A stretch of 64,000 bases of DNA from Arsenophonus sp. aPb (GTDB lineage Bacteria; Pseudomonadota; Gammaproteobacteria; Enterobacterales; Enterobacteriaceae), in assembly GCF_029873475.1 (NCBI RefSeq), contig NZ_CP123500.1, positions 1 to 64,000 on the forward strand, given 5' to 3'. The notes beneath the pieces were generated by a model that saw only the letters and a list, made by a program, of their open reading frames with translations, did no database searches and had not been told where the DNA came from. Below, piece after piece: positions 31,306 through 40,379 of this stretch. Position 1 is the stretch's first letter; every line of letters begins with the position of its first letter. The position numbers were made by a program, and so were the translations under genes.

Positions 31306-31857
31306 GTGTTAATTGGATATGCAAGGGTATCTACAGAAGAACAAAATTTAGAGTTGCAAAAAGATTCATTAGTAAAACATGGCTGTCAGAAAATCTTTGA
31401 AGATCAAATAAGTGGTACCCGAGCAAACAGGCCAGGTTTAGACAAAACATTGGAAATGTTGAGAGATGGAGACACTTTAGTTGTATGGAAACTAGATAGG
31501 CTTGGGCGTTCTGTAAAACAGCTAGTAGAGCTAATCGATAAATTACAGCAACGGGGAGTTCAGTTTAAAAGCCTCACAGACTCAATAGATACTGGGACAT
31601 CTTCCGGTAGATTCTTTTTCCATGTGATGGCTAGTCTTGCTGAGATGGAGCGAGATCTAATAGCAGAGCGAACCAAAGCTGGACTAGAAGCTGCACGTTT
31701 ACGAGGCCGGAAAGGTGGTCGTAAACCCAAAATGACCGAGAGCAAAATATCCTCAGCAAAGCAATTGCTGGCTAATGGAGTCCCCCCAAAAGATGTCGCA
31801 AATAACTTAGGAGTATCTATTCCGACACTGTATAGATGGATCCCCGCCTCTAAATAG
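31306..31857 (+). CDS. tnpR: Resolvase TnpR of the inner transposon
   Basis: A 183-residue serine recombinase. The GTG at 31306 gives the usual start (M)LIGYARVSTEEQNLELQKD and has GGAG ten bases upstream; the ATG at 31282 would add eight residues. Catalytic Ser in YARVST, the block VVWKLDRLGRSVKQLVELID, E-helix ASLAEMERDLIAERTKAGLE, then a C-terminal HTH (PPKDVANNLGVSIPTLYRWI). The frame is intact, in contrast to its transposase partner. The 200-bp gap to tnpA (31106-31305) should hold its res site. It resolves cointegrates formed by replicative transposition. Confidence 0.92.
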   Translation: MLIGYARVSTEEQNLELQKDSLVKHGCQKIFEDQISGTRANRPGLDKTLEMLRDGDTLVVWKLDRLGRSVKQLVELIDKLQQRGVQFKSLTDSIDTGTSSGRFFFHVMASLAEMERDLIAERTKAGLEAARLRGRKGGRKPKMTESKISSAKQLLANGVPPKDVANNLGVSIPTLYRWIPASK

Positions 31858-31896
31858 GCTTAGCGTGCTATATTTTCCGAATTCTGAGGCTACCCC

Positions 31897-31944
31897 TAGT
31901 AAGTCTTGACGCTGCCTTTCAGTCAGGATAGTACGATGTGACAA
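31897..31944 (-). pseudogene. tnpA: First codons of the outer TnpA, separated by the inner transposon
   Basis: From the TTG at 31944 (GGAG eight bases upstream) the minus strand reads (M)SHRTILTERQRQDLL and runs into the TAGTA duplication. It continues in frame at 28110. This is the start of the outer transposase. Confidence 0.9.
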
Positions 31945-32106
31945 AGGGAAATCTCCAGATAAAGTGAGTGCAAAAAGTATACTTCTTGCACGGATGCCCC
32001 AATATAATGAAAATGAGTGGTACAATCCAAAAAAACAGCGCAAAAACTTTAGCAATAAACAACGTGCGTAAACCTAAATGATTTATTCTTTTTGCACTTA
32101 TTACCT
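31945..32106. promoter_or_regulatory. Divergent promoter / res-like region of the outer transposon
   Basis: Spacer between the divergent tnpA and tnpR starts. It contains an imperfect 24-bp dyad at 31968-31991 (GTGCAAAAAGTATACT, then TCTTGCAC) and further GCAAAAA/TTTTTGC motifs at 32031 and near 32089. The position and dyads fit resolvase binding sites, but I cannot assign three subsites with confidence. Confidence 0.5.
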
Positions 32107-32670
32107 ATGACACAATTAATTGGATATGCTCGCGTAAGTTCAACTTCACAAAATCTAGATGCACAAATTGACCAATTAGAGCAAGCCGGATGTGAAAAGG
32201 TTTTTACCGACAAAATAAATGGCACAAAGAAAGACCGGCCTGGTTGGCAAGATATGATCCATTACATCCGTACTGGTGACATACTGGTTATCACAGAGTT
32301 AAGCCGGATGTCGCGGTCACTCTCACATTTGCTTGAAATCGTCGATGAATTAAAAGACAGGCAAGTTGAACTAAAATCGCTCCGCGAAAATATAGATACC
32401 TCAACAGCAACAGGACGGGCATTCCTTTCCATTATGGGTGCTATTTCTCAAATGGAGCTAGAGATAAAGGCTGAACGCGCGGAAGCAGGAAGAGTAGCAG
32501 CAAAAGCCAGAGGGAAATCAGGTGGTCGACCTAAAACTGATCCAGATAAGCTGGAGCAGGCTCGCATACTTTATCAAAATTCTGAAAAGTCGGCTCGTGA
32601 GGTCTGTGAGCTATTTGGTTTCTCAAGAAGAACGTTATTTAGCTACATGAAAGAGCATAAAATGCCTTAA
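32107..32670 (+). CDS. tnpR: Resolvase TnpR of the outer transposon
   Basis: A 187-residue serine recombinase from the ATG at 32107 (MTQLIGYARVSSTSQNLDAQ); an in-frame TTG at 32092 is less likely. Catalytic Ser lies in YARVSS, followed by ITELSRMSRSLSHLLEIVDE and MGAISQMELEIKAERAEAGR, with a C-terminal HTH (SAREVCELFGFSRRTLFSYM). It is distinct from the inner TnpR, so the two transposons belong to different Tn3 subgroups. The frame is intact and ends just inside the right inverted repeat. Confidence 0.92.
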   Translation: MTQLIGYARVSSTSQNLDAQIDQLEQAGCEKVFTDKINGTKKDRPGWQDMIHYIRTGDILVITELSRMSRSLSHLLEIVDELKDRQVELKSLRENIDTSTATGRAFLSIMGAISQMELEIKAERAEAGRVAAKARGKSGGRPKTDPDKLEQARILYQNSEKSAREVCELFGFSRRTLFSYMKEHKMP

Positions 32671-32703
32671 CGTAGTTCCCTGCACTTTCCCGCAAACTAC
32701 CCG

Positions 32704-32708
32704 ATATT
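32704..32708. repeat. Target-site duplication ATATT, right copy
   Basis: Matches 25229-25233 on the other side of the outer transposon. Confidence 0.92.
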
Positions 32709-33736
32709 ACGAGATGATGGGTTTTGTTGTACTAAACCAACAGTACCATTATTAATACCCTCAGTAATATTTATAATTGCGGCTTTATTATCAGCGATAT
32801 TTTGTGTGCTTTGATTTGTCGCACCATCTAAGGCGGTTAATGCATCACCCACGTTATTAACGGCATTCCCCTGGTATTATATTTAGGGCTAGATATGGTG
32901 CTATCACTATTTAAGCTTGAGCCTCCCCCTAAGCTATCAACAACACTTTTATTGGTTCCATATAATTGACTGCCATTGACCGCTTCTGTTGAACTAGCGG
33001 AAAGGGTCGCTGCTTTAACGTTTGTAATGTTTCTTTCCGCACCGATACTACCAACAGAAATGGTGTTTTCTTTATCTGCCAGTGAATTAGCGCCTAGTGC
33101 GACTGCTTTAGCTGCGCTCGCTTTGCTGTTCGCACCCAAAGCAACGGAATTGTCAGCCCCTCTTTCAACCCGAGCACCCCCATCGGTATTTGAGCCAATA
33201 GCTACCCCTCCAGTAGCAGCTGATTCAAGTCTTTTATCAACAGCATGTAAGTTGTCACTACTTAGTGATTTAACATTAATGATCTCACGCTTTACATTAC
33301 TCCCAATAGCAACACCATGGTTACCGGTTACTATCGATGCTGTACCAATTGCTATCGCTGATTTATTTTGCGCGTCTGCACCTGTCCCTACAGAGGTTGA
33401 TTGTGCACCCGACAAAGAATTAAATCCTACTGATACACCATGGTTGTCTAACCCTCTAGAGCTTGTTCCTAAAGTTGTTACTCCACCTTTACCTTCACCT
33501 GATGCCGCACAACCAACAATAGTTGACCAGACACCACTGCCGTCTTTAGCGGGTATATTAGCAGGAGTTATATTACGATAACCAATATCCATAATTTCGC
33601 TATTATTGCAAATATCTGGAGTAATAGTAGATGCGATTGAAATAGGAGAAATTAATGTACTAATAACGATAATAAAATTTAATATATTAAATACATTCTG
33701 TAATATATTTTGTGTTATCTTATAAAATATTTCCAT
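32704..33736 (-). pseudogene. YadA-like trimeric autotransporter adhesin, N-terminal part
   Basis: From the ATG at 33736 (AAGG ten bases upstream) the frame has a hydrophobic signal sequence (FIIVISTLISPISIAS), then a head of YadA-type repeats (GVAIGSNVKREI, SVALGANSKASAAKAVALGA, ENTISVGS) and a neck (AVNGSQLYGTNKSV). Frame is lost near 32880: the following sequence reads NAVNNVGDALTALDGATNQS only in another frame. That other frame continues as VQQNPSSRNI to the transposon, where it joins TVAKDTDGT of the C-terminal part. So the gene carries both a frameshift and an insertion. A longer upstream frame to 33928 has no better start. Confidence 0.88.
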
Positions 33737-34625
33737 GATTAATATTACCTTTATTATAAATAAGTTATTTATATTATTTGGCGTAACATTTATTGGTAAT
33801 TTTATTAAAAAACACAAAACTTTTGGTATAAAAAACTTAAACAAAGTAAGCAGAGTGTAATTGGTTAAGGTAAATGTAAGTAATAAAATAATTATATAAT
33901 AATATATTAAAGACTTTATATTTTCCAAATCTTAAAGTTATTAATTAGTGTTCATCCTAAAAAATCTGGTTGGATTACTCTATATTCTTGCTTAACAAAT
34001 TCGTCAATATCTGGCTTATTCCTTGAATCTACGTAATTTCGAAGAAATAATATTTGAGAAAAGTATTATTGTTGACCATTAAATCCTGTGCCGCAGAGCT
34101 ATCAGACTGATATTAATATAAATAAGACGCTTTACCAGTATAATCATCCGATGAGCCACAATGATACATGGATGAGACTTATATAAAAATCAAAAGCCAG
34201 TAAAAAATATTCATATTTAGCTTTTAACTCATCTCAGGCTAAGCTATCGGTTTTTTATTGATACGAACCGAGGTAGTAACCATCGGCTAATACCACGGTA
34301 CTAACTGCTCTCAACTCAGAGATGAACAAAAATATGAAACTATTCGTGTGCAAATATTTCTTGTGGATATTGGGTATGTATGTTAAAGAATAGATAACTG
34401 TAACGTCCGAAAATGGATGATTTATTACTGGCAGTTCTATTTTATTTGTTAGCTATAAAAAAATAATTTCAAGACTTTGTTGATTTTTTTCTGTTGATAC
34501 ATCAGAACTTTATTAAAGAATTCAGTTTAGGCCAAGAGTAATTAAACAATAAATGAAAAAATAGAATTTCTTCTATTTTTTAAATAAATAATGCTTGTTC
34601 TTTTAAACTTATGAGAGGCAATAAT
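33737..34625. other. AT-rich gap with one C-terminal peptide trace
   Basis: Contains the upstream region of the adhesin gene. On the minus strand, ending at 33952, is a 38-codon tail (ILFLRNYVDSRNKPDIDEFV, then KQEYRVIQPDFLG) bounded upstream by a stop; it looks like the end of a lost gene of unknown family. The rest shows no convincing gene. The promoter of the next plus-strand gene should lie near 34500-34610. Confidence 0.4.
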
Positions 34626-35039
34626 ATGAACGAAAATACACAGTACGGCGAAAAATTCTCTATTTACTTTAAATTTATTGACGATATTTTTAAAAAGAGT
34701 GATGTATTCGAAGCTAATGTAACTGACTCTACTGGTAAATTAACAAAATTTAAATCAATTTATCCAGATAAAACTGAATATAAAAAATTAGAAATTCCTG
34801 ATTCAGCTGGAACCATAATATTAGATATTATTATACTAAGAACAGATAACGCAGAACAGATAGCAAAAGGAAAAGTTACTATTAAATACGATGATATTTT
34901 GGATGAGCTTACAGTTACCCCGCTAAAATTTAATGAAAAGAAAAGAGGTATTTCAATATGGCTAAAAAAAGATGAAAAAACAAATAGTTATTTTACTTTT
35001 GAAATCAGTCGCGGTGAAAACAGCTCTGTTGCTGGATAG
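34626..35039 (+). CDS. Hypothetical protein, 137 residues
   Basis: From the ATG at 34626, preceded by GAGAGG at seven bases (the ATG at 34611 lies on the ribosome site itself). The product is acidic, soluble and beta-rich: EKFSIYFKFIDDIFKKSDVF, a central strand block VTIKYDDILDELTVTPLKF and a terminal FEISRGENSSVAG. No signal, membrane segment or known motif is visible. The intact frame with good codon use suggests a real gene. Function unknown. Confidence 0.55.
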   Translation: MNENTQYGEKFSIYFKFIDDIFKKSDVFEANVTDSTGKLTKFKSIYPDKTEYKKLEIPDSAGTIILDIIILRTDNAEQIAKGKVTIKYDDILDELTVTPLKFNEKKRGISIWLKKDEKTNSYFTFEISRGENSSVAG

Positions 35040-35081
35040 CTGTAGTGGTTCCGTCGCATTAATGGAAAAAGCTTAAATTTA

Positions 35082-35899
35082 GGCACTGTTCCAAAGATCG
35101 TGATGCGGTAGCCTTAATTTGTTGGTGAAGGTCTTACATTTCAAAGACTCGACTCACCAGACGCATCTCACCCAGGGGATGGTCGAAGTAAAATGACTTA
35201 GCCTGACCTTTACGCAGTGCCCGTATCACTTCAATCCCTTTTATCGTGGCATAAGCTGTCTTCATCGATTTAAACCCCAGCAGGGCACTGATTATCCGAT
35301 TCAGTTTGCCATGGTCGCATTCGATAACGTTATTTCGGTACTTAATCTATCGGTGTTCCAACGTCAGACGGACATTGACCTTCACGTTTGAGCTGAGCAA
35401 GCACACGAGCGTATGTCGGAGACTTATCCGTATTGATAACGCGTGAGAGCTATCCTTGTTTCACGTTATTTAAAATTTTACCCAGAAACCCGTAGCCACT
35501 TTGCTGTTACGCCGTGGGGGCAAGGTAAAAATCCAGAGTACGCTCTTACAGCGCGATACAGATAAGCCCAGCGGCCATTCACCTTTATATACGTTTCGTC
35601 AATGTGCCACGGGCAAAGAGCGGAAGGATTACGCCAGTACCACCGCAGCCGTTTTTCCATTTCAGCTGCATAACGCTGAACCCAGCGATAGAGGATGGTG
35701 TGGTCAACATGCACACCGCGTTCGGCCAGTATCTCTTGCAGCTCAGATAACTAATGCCGTATTTACAGTACCAGCGTACTGCCCACAAGATAATGTCGCG
35801 GGTAAAGTGTCGACCTTTAAAAACATTCATGTGGGGCACCTTTAGTTAAATCGTCAAGCATGATTATCAACAATCAGGGCCGATATTTGCAACAGTGCC
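35082..35899 (-). mobile_element. IS6-family element copy H, transposase pseudogene
   Basis: Minus-strand copy with ends ggcactgttccaaagatcg (35082) and the complement of a normal end at 35899. It has the same one-base deletion in GISYREL and the same 8-bp deletion after YRAV as copies G and I, plus further changes downstream of about 35470. No target duplication is visible. Confidence 0.92.
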
Positions 35900-36070
35900 C
35901 AAAAAAGTGGATATACGAACATGATGTCATTTCATTTAACTAAAAAATATTGAATAATAAAGAACCGACTAACACGTATTTAGAAAAATACTACTTTTGC
36001 TCAATGGGAATATATAGCAATAAGTGGAAATTTAAATGCTAATTCCCACTACCTTTCGAGAAGGACAATA

Positions 36071-36394
36071 TTAAGGGTGATTTTCTTTTTCAAGAGCATC
36101 TAAAGCCTGATCGAAGAGATCGCCAAGAACACGAATCCCTCTTTTTTCTGCCAAATCATAGAATCTCTGAAAGCTGCTTTCTCTAACTTTTATATTCAAC
36201 TGCCTTTTTCTTTCACCTGAATTAAATCTTGCACGTTTTTGTTGCTTTTGATCTTGAGCTTCACGTGAAGGAAAGCCATTTTCTCGAGATATTCTTTCTA
36301 TATCATCCTTATTTGCTGTTGGATTTGGCTCTGTTTTAGGTTTAAATTTATCTAAATTTGCAAATGCATCTACTCGCTTTATTGAATCTGTCAT
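36071..36394 (-). CDS. Plasmid partition protein, ribbon-helix-helix ParB/ParG type
   Basis: A 107-residue basic protein starting two bases after the parA stop. The N-terminus is flexible and charged (KRVDAFANLDKFKPKTEPNP). The C-terminal half has a ribbon-helix-helix pattern: KRQLNIKVRESSFQRFYDLA, then EKRGIRVLGDLFDQALDALE. This matches small centromere-binding partners of type Ib ParA ATPases. It should bind the repeat array upstream of parA and activate ParA. The frame is intact. Confidence 0.8.
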   Translation of the reverse strand: MTDSIKRVDAFANLDKFKPKTEPNPTANKDDIERISRENGFPSREAQDQKQQKRARFNSGERKRQLNIKVRESSFQRFYDLAEKRGIRVLGDLFDQALDALEKENHP

Positions 36395-36396
36395 CG

Positions 36397-37080
36397 CTAC
36401 CCCTCCGGTGATAATTTTGAAATTAATTCTGCTGCAAATGCATCAGCATTATTGATAGCTTTATCAATTCCTGGAGCTTCAGACGAATTTAATGTATCCA
36501 AAGGCTTTTGGAAAAAAAACATTGAACGGAAAGCTTCTCTTTCAGTTAATACGGTGTCAAAAACAGGGATCCCTTTTTCATGCAGACTTTTTCTTAAGCT
36601 CGCCATATTTCGTGTTTGATATGCTGGAGGTGTACGTGTTAAAAGTATTGAAAATGGCAGTGTATAATCTTTAACATGTCTTCTAACAGCCTGTTCTTGA
36701 TCCTTTACTAGCGCTATCGCTCTACCTGCTTGTTCAGCATCTAATAATGATCCTTGCATTGGAATAACAACAAAATCAGCTTCTTGAAGTGCGTGAATCA
36801 CGATTTTAGCGGCAGTACCTTCAAGATCAACGATTACAATAGGGTCTACAGCGGCTGCTTCACGTATTTTGGTAGCTATATTATTTTCTGTAACATCAGA
36901 AATAACATGCATATTTTCTGGACAAGCGCCCCCGTTAGCCCACTTTTGAATTGGATAATTGGGATCTGCATCAATAATAGAAACACCTACCCCTCTCTTA
37001 GCAAGTTGTGTTGCAAATAGAAGTGAAGATGTAGTTTTTCCAACACCACCTTTGGGACTTATAAATGTATATGTAGGCAT
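36397..37080 (-). CDS. parA: ParA-family partition ATPase
   Basis: A 227-residue Walker-type partition ATPase with the deviant P-loop KGGVGKTT (residues 10-17, signature K10 and K15), Walker A' SIIDADPN, and Walker B VIVDLEG. It lacks an N-terminal HTH, so it is a small type Ib ParA, like ParF. It forms an operon with the downstream ribbon-helix-helix gene. It segregates plasmid copies by ATP-dependent gradients on the nucleoid. A centromere-like repeat array lies directly upstream. Confidence 0.93.
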   Translation of the reverse strand: MPTYTFISPKGGVGKTTSSLLFATQLAKRGVGVSIIDADPNYPIQKWANGGACPENMHVISDVTENNIATKIREAAAVDPIVIVDLEGTAAKIVIHALQEADFVVIPMQGSLLDAEQAGRAIALVKDQEQAVRRHVKDYTLPFSILLTRTPPAYQTRNMASLRKSLHEKGIPVFDTVLTEREAFRSMFFFQKPLDTLNSSEAPGIDKAINNADAFAAELISKLSPEG

Positions 37081-37084
37081 AAGA

Positions 37085-37345
37085 TAACTCCAAGTATCTA
37101 AAGATATCCAAAAATATTAAAAAGATATCTTAAAGTATCTAAAGATATCATAACAATATTAAAAGATATCTTAAAATAGCTAAAAGTATCATATTAATAT
37201 CAAAAGATAGCCAAAAGTATCTAAAAATACCATAATAATATTAAAGATATCTTAAAGTATAAAAAGTTATCATAATAATATTAAAAGATATCATAATCTT
37301 ACTAAAAGATATCTAAAGATATCACACAAGACATAAAAAGATATC
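37085..37345. repeat. Centromere-like AT-rich repeat array (parS / parOP candidate)
   Basis: About 260 bp made of degenerate copies of AAAGATATC and AAAGTATC, spaced at roughly 10-20 bp, on either side of AATAATATTA spacers. It lies between parA and repA, just upstream of parA. Repeats of this kind bind ribbon-helix-helix partition proteins and also repress the par promoter. Confidence 0.75.
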
Positions 37346-37353
37346 TTTAAGTA

Positions 37354-38298
37354 CTAATTGATATCTTTATTTTTTTGGAGTGTTTTTTTAATCTTATAAA
37401 CTTCACGTTTTCCTTGCTCTTTTTTACGCGAAGCTTCTGCTTTCGATGTGTTTTGATTGCGGTTTTTAAAGGTTACTTTATCGGTATTAGGATCGAAAAA
37501 AACTTCATAATCAGGGAGATCGTTTATCGTACAAAGATTTTTAACAAGTCGTTTAAATTCTCTTTTGTTTGATGAGCTACCTGTTTTTAAATGAAGTTTT
37601 TCCAATGAAATTATAAATTCATGTTGCCCACCGCAGTGTTTTCGGGCAATTTCATACAATCGACGATCGATAGCTTTACGAATTCGAAAATAATCTGGAC
37701 TAATTTTTAACATTTTGTTTTTACTTAATGCTTGATACAACCAATCAGGAATCATGACTTCAACCATCCCAATATCGAGATTCCCTTTTTTTTCATCGAG
37801 AATGCGCCAGCTATCAATTAATCCAAATCCCACTGATTCTTGTTTATCTGAAGAGTAAACAATATTCGTTGTTATTCTTGTACCAGCCAATCTTTCTAAA
37901 GATTTTTCAAGCTCTTTATAAGTTCTACCACTAATAGTTCTGTTCGTTGTTACAAAAAAATCGTAAGGGGTAAAAGCAATTGTTCTACTAATCGGCTGAT
38001 GATTATTTATCGCTTCTTGTAACTTCGATATTGCATAAATCCAAACATCTTTATCAAAGACAGTTGCCATCCCATATTCTGCGTTAGGTGCTATAACTAC
38101 TGTTTTGCTACCACTTTTATACCTTCTAGTATCTCTATCTCCACCTTTTAATGCAAAAAATGGATGCTCCATACTTGCCATTTCATCACGAAAACCAGAA
38201 AGTTCAACCTCATCAGCAATAAAAAAATCTATCTCATGTTTACGCGGTTTTAATGTCTTCAAATTGTATTTTCTCGTTTTAGTTGTAAGATCAGTCAT
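37354..38298 (-). CDS. repA: Plasmid replication initiator, RPA (RepA) family
   Basis: A 314-residue protein from the ATG at 38298 (GAGG upstream). It shows the RPA-type initiator pattern: ELSGFRDEMASMEHPFFALK, SRTIAFTPYDFFVTTNR, TYKELEKSLERLAGTRITTN, GFGLIDSWRIL, SPDYFRIRKAIDRRLYEIAR, then KHCGGQ. These are winged-helix proteins that bind iterons and open the origin. The C-terminus is basic. The iteron array directly upstream supports theta replication. The frame is intact. Confidence 0.9.
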   Translation of the reverse strand: MTDLTTKTRKYNLKTLKPRKHEIDFFIADEVELSGFRDEMASMEHPFFALKGGDRDTRRYKSGSKTVVIAPNAEYGMATVFDKDVWIYAISKLQEAINNHQPISRTIAFTPYDFFVTTNRTISGRTYKELEKSLERLAGTRITTNIVYSSDKQESVGFGLIDSWRILDEKKGNLDIGMVEVMIPDWLYQALSKNKMLKISPDYFRIRKAIDRRLYEIARKHCGGQHEFIISLEKLHLKTGSSSNKREFKRLVKNLCTINDLPDYEVFFDPNTDKVTFKNRNQNTSKAEASRKKEQGKREVYKIKKTLQKNKDIN

Positions 38299-38377
38299 AG
38301 CCTCAATCCTAAGAACAGTAGGGTTGCTGGTTAGAGACTAATTGGTGTTAGCGGCATCGATTAGTCTCGTCAAAATC

Positions 38378-38628
38378 TGTGATTTACACACACCTCAATT
38401 AACAAAAAAAAGAGCAAATAAGGCACTCAACAAGTTAAAATTAAACAAAAAAAACAAAAATACTGTGATTTACACACAAGAATAGTGTGATTTACACATA
38501 AAGCAAGTTTTTTTATCCATAATTTTATGTGAATAACTCGATAGATATACTGTGATTTACACACAAAGTACTGTGATTTACACACAAAGTACTGTGATTT
38601 ACACACAAAGTACTGTGATTTACACACA
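38378..38628. repeat. Replication iterons (oriV)
   Basis: Seven copies of the core TGTGATTTACACACA start at 38378, 38464, 38486 (one mismatch, ACATA), 38551, 38572, 38593 and 38614. The last four are perfect tandem repeats of exactly 21 bp. They lie upstream of the initiator gene. Same-phase 21-22 bp iterons are the usual binding sites of plasmid initiators. Confidence 0.92.
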
Positions 38629-38738
38629 GACATGCGTTTTTTTATTATATATTTCAAATAATTATAAGCATTTTTTAATTCTTAACTTATTTTAACTATA
38701 CATAACTATATTTAACCGCTTTTTTTGTTCACTTTTGC

Positions 38739-38747
38739 TGTGGATAA
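38739..38747. promoter_or_regulatory. DnaA box
   Basis: TGTGGATAA, the exact consensus on the reverse strand (TTATCCACA). It lies about 110 bp past the last iteron, next to an AT-rich stretch. Together with the iterons it marks the replication origin. Confidence 0.75.
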
Positions 38748-39303
38748 CTTTATCAAGACAATGTTAAAACTTTACTTAAAATTCTAATAAACTAGACTTA
38801 ATCTTAATAGAGCAAATTTTAACCAATTGAGTAACCTAATCTATTTTTGAGCTCTGATGACATTCCGCTTCCTCGCTCGTTCACTCTCTCACGCTTCGGT
38901 CACTTAGCTGCGGTGAGCGGTGAAGGTTTCAAAGATAATGAATTTTTCTAACGTTAAAACACCCTAAAAACGTTTCTGGGCGTTTTTTCAATTAAATTAT
39001 ACCCAACCTATTTGGCTATCTTTAAGTTGTTCCTATTGTCTATTGGGAAGGTTAAGTTTTATGAGTTGTTTTTTTATACTTTATGTATGTTGTAACTAAT
39101 TATTTAGGCAACATACTTGTGCAATTGACAATTTAATTTTGGAAAAATGAAGGCTCTTAAGATTCACATTTTAAAGTAAATCTATTATCCAAACGCATTG
39201 AAAATATGTCCATTTTAAGAATATTATTTCAAACATTAGGTTATCGATTATCAAAACTATTCGAACACTACCCACTATTGGTGGTACATACAGGGATGTT
39301 GTT
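38748..39303. other. Non-coding region beside the origin
   Basis: No gene is seen. At about 38870-38930 a GC-richer block (ccgcttcctcgctcg, then gctgcggtgagcgg) stands out from the AT-rich flanks. It resembles, from memory, a stretch found beside ColE1-type origins. At 38966-38987 is a weak AAAAACG/CGTTTTT hairpin. The rest is AT-rich and should hold the promoter of the next gene. Confidence 0.45.
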
Positions 39304-40188
39304 ATGACGTTGGAAAACCATATACCCTTTGGATTAAGGCTCGAAGATCATACATTCATTGATGTTACCGATGTAGCAAAAGGAAAGCAATGTGGCTGCA
39401 TTTGTCCATCCTGCCATATTCCACTAGTAGCAAGGAAAGGAAATGTAAACCGGTGGCATTTTGCCCACTCCTCACGCAAAGTGGATATTGTGGATCAAGA
39501 ATGCGAATTTTCGTTCTTTGTTTCAGTTCGTGCAATGGCAAAGCAACTCATCGATACAAAACTTTTAATCACCTTACCGCAATGGCATGGTAGGTTAATC
39601 GAACGCCTACATAATACTGTTTTCTCTGAGGATTACTGGATTACTAATTCCCATGATATCTGTCTTGATAATATTCGAAAAGAATACTCTTTTGAAAACA
39701 CCCTAGTGGATATATACGGAAATATAGATAAATACCCCTTTTTAATTTATTTCACCCATCCTGGACGAAGCTTACCTGAAAATCTGTTAACTCCGGAGTT
39801 GGAACAGTGCGGTATTCTGGAAATAAAACTCGACAATACACGCCGATTATATTCAAAGGAAAATACAGCAAATGTTAAATTCATAGATGAACTCAAAGAC
39901 TTTTTGCAGCATGATAGTGACTCTAAACAGTGGATATTTCATCCACGAAAAAACAGTGAAGCCATGAAAGCCCAAAAGCGATTGGATGAAAGAATCAAAA
40001 ACCATATTCCTCCTCAATCACACACACAAGAAAAATGTAAGCAAAACGTGCAAGACTCTTCTCCCAGACAAGAAAAAGACAAAAATTATCAATGTCTGAA
40101 TTGTCAGTGGAAATGGGTAGGGCTAGTGCATGCAAGATTGGAATGCCCTCAGTGTCACAGAGATCACCTCTATATCAGAAATATTTAA
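39304..40188 (+). CDS. CoiA-like protein with N-terminal zinc-finger module and C-terminal zinc ribbon
   Basis: A 294-residue protein. The N-terminal about 60 residues match the competence protein CoiA N-terminal domain: GKQCGCICPSCHIPLVARKG, then VNRWHFAHSS, with the CxCxxC zinc site and WHFAH motif. The middle part may be the nuclease-like domain of this family. A C-terminal zinc ribbon (CLNCQWKW...LECPQCHRDHL) is added. CoiA-like genes are common on conjugative elements of enterics, where their role is unclear. The frame is intact; it sits beside the replicon. Confidence 0.7.
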   Translation: MTLENHIPFGLRLEDHTFIDVTDVAKGKQCGCICPSCHIPLVARKGNVNRWHFAHSSRKVDIVDQECEFSFFVSVRAMAKQLIDTKLLITLPQWHGRLIERLHNTVFSEDYWITNSHDICLDNIRKEYSFENTLVDIYGNIDKYPFLIYFTHPGRSLPENLLTPELEQCGILEIKLDNTRRLYSKENTANVKFIDELKDFLQHDSDSKQWIFHPRKNSEAMKAQKRLDERIKNHIPPQSHTQEKCKQNVQDSSPRQEKDKNYQCLNCQWKWVGLVHARLECPQCHRDHLYIRNI

Positions 40189-40379
40189 GTGATTAATCTT
40201 AACTACGAGATGAAAAAACACATTTTTTATACAATAGCCTGAAAAATTTCTAATAAACAATTTTGTGACTTTAATCACAATTAAAATTTAACAATATTTT
40301 TAAAAATAAAATATGATATAAATATATTTAACCAAAAACATAATAACAAGAAATATAAATAATCAGAGCTATATTTTAG

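Larger units (their letters stand above)
28111..31896. mobile_element. Inner Tn3-family transposon (3786 bp)
   Basis: 38-bp inverted repeats at 28111-28148 and 31859-31896 (outer bases GGGGTAGCC, inner ACGCTAAG) differ at one position. They are flanked by a TAGTA duplication. The element carries only tnpA (minus) and tnpR (plus), with no passenger genes. It is inserted in the transposase gene of the outer transposon. Confidence 0.94.
25234..32703. mobile_element. Outer Tn3-family transposon (7470 bp including a nested element)
   Basis: Inverted repeats of about 38 bp begin CGGGTAGTTTGCGGGAAAGT and end in ACGTTAAG, as in Tn3; the two ends differ at one position (25234-25271 and 32666-32703). 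A 5-bp duplication ATATT flanks it. It carries a transposase gene (minus) and a divergent resolvase (plus) with a res-like region between their starts. The transposase gene is interrupted by the inner transposon (28111-31896). Deleting the element and one duplication rejoins the adhesin frame exactly. Confidence 0.93.

Noticed and set aside
37085..38628. Possible CRISPR array in the repeat-rich stretch
   Set aside because: The units are short and abutting, without unique spacers of constant length. They lie around repA and parA and are explained by iterons and partition sites. No CRISPR array is seen anywhere in the window.
38427..38657. Minus-strand open frame with repeated VCKSQYF units
   Set aside because: The repeats are a by-product of reading the 21-bp iterons, whose length is a multiple of three. 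There is no start signal and no protein logic.
38870..38935. ColE1-type replication origin
   Set aside because: Only one short GC-rich stretch resembles a segment near ColE1 origins; there is no RNAI/RNAII pattern, and an iteron origin is present alongside.
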